From Rhyacophila brunnea (lineage: Eukaryota; Arthropoda; Insecta; Trichoptera; Rhyacophilidae), in NCBI GenBank assembly GCA_022495005.1, contig JAGYXB010000664.1, positions 1 through 64,000 of the forward strand: DNA of 64,000 bases, written 5' to 3'. The translations under genes were made by a program, and so were the position numbers. Each line of letters opens with the position of its first letter. Positions within the stretch are counted from its first letter, which is position 1. The notes under the pieces are model-generated. The model made no database searches. It was not told the origin of the DNA and saw nothing but the letters and a program-made list of their open reading frames with translations. Positions 60,132-64,000 of this stretch are shown piece by piece.

Positions 60132-61423
60132 CGAGGGTGGGTCAATAAGTCCTTAGAAAAGCCGACAGGTGGCGCGACTAGTACTGTAAGCGGTTTGTTT
60201 TCATGCAGCGGCACTACCGATTTAGTATGCTACGAAGTTTCAATCAGATTGGTCGGGTTGTTGTTATTTATTTTCGTACATTTAAAAAAAAAATTGGTTG
60301 TTTACAAAAATGGAGAAAATTGAGTTTAGAGCTGTTATTAAACATTTTAATATAAAAGGGTTAACAGCAAAGGAAATAAAAAATGAGTTGGATTTAGTTC
60401 ACGGCATATCTGCTCCTTCACTTGCAACTATTTATAACTGGTTAAATGAATTTAAACGTGGTCGTACATCAACAAAGGATGAACCACGCTCAGGACGTCC
60501 TGTAGAGGTGACTACACCAGAAATGATCAATAAAATCCACGATATGGTGTTAAGTGACCGAAGATTAAAGTTGAGTGAGATAATTGAGGTTACAGGGATC
60601 TCAAAAGGTAGCGTCATTTCTATTTTACATGACAAATTGGGCATGAAAAATATTTCTGCAAGATGGGTGCCGCGTTTGCTCACAGTCGACAATAAACGCA
60701 ATAGGGTGGTGGCCTCTAAAGCCCTGTTGTCGCTCATGCAACGCAATCCGGATGAATTTTTTCGTCGCTTTGTGACTGTAGATGAAACATGGATACACCA
60801 CTATACTCCCGAGACGAAAGAACAGTCAAAGCAGTGGATTGCGAAAGGCGAACCATGTCCAAAGAAGGCGAAAACCGTAAAATCAGCTGGTAAGGTTATG
60901 GCTACTGTATTTTGGGATGCACGTGGAATTATTTTCGTTGACTATTTGGAAAAAGGAAAAACAATAACAGGGGATTATTATGCATTTTTATTGGACCAGC
61001 TAAAAAACGAAATTGAAGAAAAACGGCCTCATTTAAACAGGAAAAAATCCTCTTTCATCAGGACAATGCCCGTGTTCACACATGTTTACGATCAATGGCT
61101 AAAATTGAAGAATTGAAGTTCGAATTGGTCGACCACCCACCGTATTCGCCAGATTTAGCCCCCAGTGACTTTTTCCTTTTCCCAAACTTAAAAAAATGGC
61201 TAAGTGGACAACGTTTTTTTTCAAATGAAGAAGTCATCGATCGGACAAATGCTTATTTTGAGGACCTTCCGAAAACTTATTTTTCTGACGGTTTAAAAAA
61301 AATTGAGAAACGTCTAACCAAGTGTATTGAGCTCCAAGGAGATTATGTTGAGAAATAAAAAAAAAATACAAAAATAAAAACTGTTTTAATGCTTTTTTCT
61401 AAGGAATTATTGACCCACCCTCG
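60132..61423 (+). mobile_element. mariner transposon, 1292 bp
   Basis: Inverted ends CGAGGGTGGGTCAATAAGTC, then CTTAGAAAA on the left. The right end differs at one of about 29 positions. TA is present on both sides (60130-60131 and 61424-61425). Length and architecture (one transposase gene between short TIRs) are those of a full-length mariner. The near-perfect termini suggest a fairly young copy. Confidence 0.95.
60310..61358 (+). pseudogene. mariner transposase (DD34D), one frameshift
   Basis: The ATG at 60310 opens a frame of about 349 codons once a single frameshift is allowed for. The N-terminal part contains two helix-turn-helix regions (about residues 5-50 and 70-110), then the mariner linker WVPRLL (119-124) and the first catalytic Asp in TVDETW (Asp158). 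The frame is lost in an A-run at 61042-61047, which has one A too few. In the other frame the second Asp (FHQDNARVH) and YSPDLAPSD follow, with exactly 34 residues between second and third Asp. The last segment ends at 61358. Without the shift the protein would stop at 61116 lacking two catalytic residues. A sequencing error in the homopolymer is possible. Confidence 0.93.
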
Positions 61424-61425
61424 TA

Positions 61426-61885
61426 TATTGTAACACTGTGCAATTTATTCTATCATATTCGGCTTAATTGAAAAATTTCAGATTAAACAGAGTTCTTAAC
61501 GTATATTTTAAATATAAATATAAAATTAACTTTGACATTTCGCACGCTAATTACGTAGGTTACGATTTCACAGTGATATAGGTAGCTACTTTGATATCTG
61601 TAAAGGACTACTCACGTGGTAAATTAAATATTTATGGTTGGAATAATAAATAAATGCAGGTATTATGTATAGACAATTCTCGTATTTAAATTATTTCATA
61701 AACGATTAATAATCGCTTAGTTTTGTGTCTTAGCCACTGAATTCTACTATGTATGTTTGCGTGCCAATCACCAATACAAATAATGTAAAAATAATGCAAT
61801 ATTTAAAAGAATAAATTACATTACAAATTGTAACACTGTGTGATGAATGTGTATATCTATCTATCGCCATCCGATAGCTTGTCGA
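61426..61885. other. AT-rich DNA between mariner and candidate microexon
   Basis: No feature is recognised. Confidence 0.4.
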
Positions 61886-61890
61886 CTTAC

Positions 61891-61938
61891 GTGACGACAC
61901 CGCCAAGGACGTGCCTTCCAAGATGTCAATCAACTTAC
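61891..61938 (-). other. Candidate 48-nt cassette microexon
   Basis: On the minus strand a good 3' splice site (pyrimidine-rich TTTCTCTCTGTTACAG) precedes 48 nt of higher G+C, followed directly by a donor GTAAGT. Read in the only long open frame it gives KLIDILEGTSLAVSS, with both flanking introns in phase 1, so the exon could be skipped without shifting the frame. No neighbouring exon is recognised in the window, so the host gene is unknown. It could be chance, but matching signals on both sides and phase symmetry are suggestive. Confidence 0.3.
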
Positions 61939-61941
61939 CTG

Positions 61942-64000
61942 TAACAGAGAGAAAAATAAATATAAATAAAGTGGAATTCAATATACAAATACATGGTATC
62001 GTACTTGCGTACAATAAACGTAAATATTGAACGACCTTTAAAGTGCTATTGCTCTTTACAAGACATTGAAGATAAAGGGAGCAATGTAAACTATTTTTAT
62101 TAATAAATACAAATAATCAAATTGCGTGACAATCGATTTAGATTGTATTTCCTTGATATAACGAGAAAAAATGATTACGTAAAATATTAGTTTCAATCAA
62201 TCTATTAAAGTTGTAAGCAAATATTGCTTTTTGAAAATCGCTTATAATGCTTTGTGCTCAACAATGAAAGTATTTCGATATAAATAAAATAATTTATTTA
62301 CTGACGCTAAGTCGCTAAACTTGTAATACGGATATAACATTAACACTGACACGAGCGCGATGCAGAACCATACTGCGCGTAAGTTCCTAAGCTACGCGCC
62401 TAACTTTAAGAGGCCAATTTTGACGACCTAAGTTCAGTGAGAAAAATATATATTATTCTTATTAGAACGCCTAAGTGGAAGAGAGAAAGAACATAATATT
62501 GTGCCGTGTGGTTCTTGTTAGAACGGCTGCTTAACGTAGACAACTCTGCATCATGCTCTAAGTTTAGTGTTCGGTGAACTTGTGAATTCAAGACAATCAC
62601 ATTCACAACATAACACGACAGATGGAACAATATTAATATCGAGAAATATAAAAAAAAAATAGAAGTGGGTTGGCTATCTTCTGGGTGCGGCTGTAAAAAG
62701 GTACAATAATTTTCCGATGTAAAGAAATATGGAATAAACCTAAAAATAAATAAAATAAAACGTATTTTTATTTACAATAGTGAAAGTATGTACAATGAAA
62801 CGCGCATTCAATATTGGTAATATTTGAGGTCACCCAGCGGACATTTTTATTGCGTTTTATGATTAAGTCATAAACCAAAACTGGCATCAAAGTTTTGGAC
62901 TCTTGCGACGGCTGCCTTTCGCATTTATATCCTAATATCTGTTATATTATGAACCATGTTAATACAAAAAAATGTAAGATTAATTAATAGTAATTTCAGC
63001 GTATTGACTTCATTTTTCAACACCAGAAAGGTAATTAATTTTACTGCTAATTTCATTTCATCAATTTTATTCATTGATATACTACTAGATGAGGAGTTCC
63101 CATACAAGTGTCATTTTAAAAATGTACCACACAAGAAGATATTACGAATATCGTCTTATAATATTTATTTGTATGTATAATGCGTTAAGACCGTTAACAT
63201 GGATTCCCGAAAGTCACCCGTATTGCCTATAAAACAAAATTTGCGTTCTTGGAATAGTGACCCTAAGGGTGTATGCAACCCAAAGCTTGCAAGCTACCAA
63301 AAATTCATGTCGCGGACAGAGCAAGTCGTCATGCGCTGACTATTAGTTAGAGTAAGATGCAAGCTAGATCGGGCTTACTCATAATTATTGCCAGGTCGTT
63401 TTCGAGACAAATATTAATAAGCTTATATCGAGTTAAGTCCGCTGATATTAAAACAGTAAGTTTTAACACTGGCCGAGTCGCTGAAAATCGGGCGTCATTT
63501 TAAGAAGCATATGATTCATCCAGTAGTATATCAATGATTTTATTACATACAATTAATAGATTAAATACTCGTATACTCTATACTAGTCTATACTTTGCTT
63601 TGGTAGGTACGTCGTATGGAATATCCTCCGAGTCGTCCCCTGAGAGAAAGTGATTCGACGCTCTGTACATCTTTAATGAATCCGTATCTACGTGAAGTAA
63701 CAAGAATCACGTGCCCCGTTGCCTCTTTATATTCAGTCAGACTGTAGTGATATTTTCCCTGCGAAGGGTAGGTAACGTTCGCATTTTTTTTTATTCCGAC
63801 CGGCATCCAGCACTCTAATTTCGCAATTAAGTGTACGTAGGTACTTTATTATTGTGGTAGATAGGGCGTTTTCGCAAAACCCTAACATTGCTCATGTGCG
63901 GATGGTTGTGTTGGTATGCAAGTTATCGTGGGACAGCGAAAGCGAATCTTTTTAGCTTATGTATTAAAAGTGAATATTCCGATGAAGTATTCCGGATGCC
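61942..64000. other. AT-rich DNA, no gene recognised
   Basis: An ATG-initiated 72-codon minus-strand frame (63806-63588) is of chance length and has no recognisable domain. No element ends were found. Confidence 0.35.

Noticed and set aside
63588..63806. 72-codon minus-strand frame with ATG
   Set aside because: Reads protein-like but no similarity, splice context or neighbouring exon; chance length.

Overview
The window looks like intergenic or intronic DNA from an insect, most likely a moth or butterfly. It is AT-rich, short words such as GTAGGTACCTAC recur, tRNA-headed SINE copies are scattered through it, and almost everything recognisable is a transposable element: mariner, hAT-like and piggyBac-like non-autonomous elements, RTE-like non-LTR retrotransposons and one LTR retrotransposon. 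I see no complete host protein-coding gene, no rRNA, no ordinary tRNA gene and no CRISPR array. The species call is inference.

The dominant object (5231-15881, minus strand) is a recent, nearly intact LTR element of about 10.65 kb. Two LTRs of about 2.63 kb differ at only about 20 positions that I could see. They have TGACA...TGTCA ends and are flanked by a 4-bp target duplication (ATAC). A tRNA-Lys-type primer site lies inside the 5' LTR (right-hand copy) and a TATA promoter lies within it. The 5.4-kb interior encodes a Ty3/Gypsy-type Gag with a zinc knuckle. A long second frame follows, in frame with Gag after a single TGA; it is rich in N-glycosylation sequons and ends in a membrane segment. 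A third, duplicated basic frame and an array of hairpin-forming minisatellite units come next. No reverse transcriptase, RNase H or integrase is visible, so the element is probably non-autonomous for pol. This is the best candidate for something undescribed.

Left of it (1-5226) the sequence is plain AT-rich DNA with a GC-rich minisatellite (447-575) and a CpG-rich, promoter-like block (4080-4345). From 16 to 30 kb there are inverted-repeat elements (17.5, 24.4 and 28.3 kb), SINE copies, LINE 3' fragments and a tight cluster of CRE/bZIP-type motifs (26.37-26.63 kb). A decayed RTE-like LINE lies at 30.4-31.8 kb.

From 32 to 57 kb the DNA is a mosaic of MITE-like elements: hAT type with 8-bp duplications (38.6, 45.8, 51.9 and 33.4 kb), a piggyBac type at a TTAA inside another repeat (42.7 kb), foldback elements (50.3 and 52.5 kb), small palindromes (36.9 and 56.9 kb), plus more SINEs and tRNA-like repeats. 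A second LINE tail lies at 58.8-59.4 kb. A mariner with a DD34D transposase, broken by one frameshift, occupies 60.1-61.4 kb.

The only hint of a host gene is a possible 48-nt cassette microexon on the minus strand (61891-61938). Most functional statements about elements rest on visible motifs, terminal repeats and target duplications; family names beyond superfamily are not claimed.
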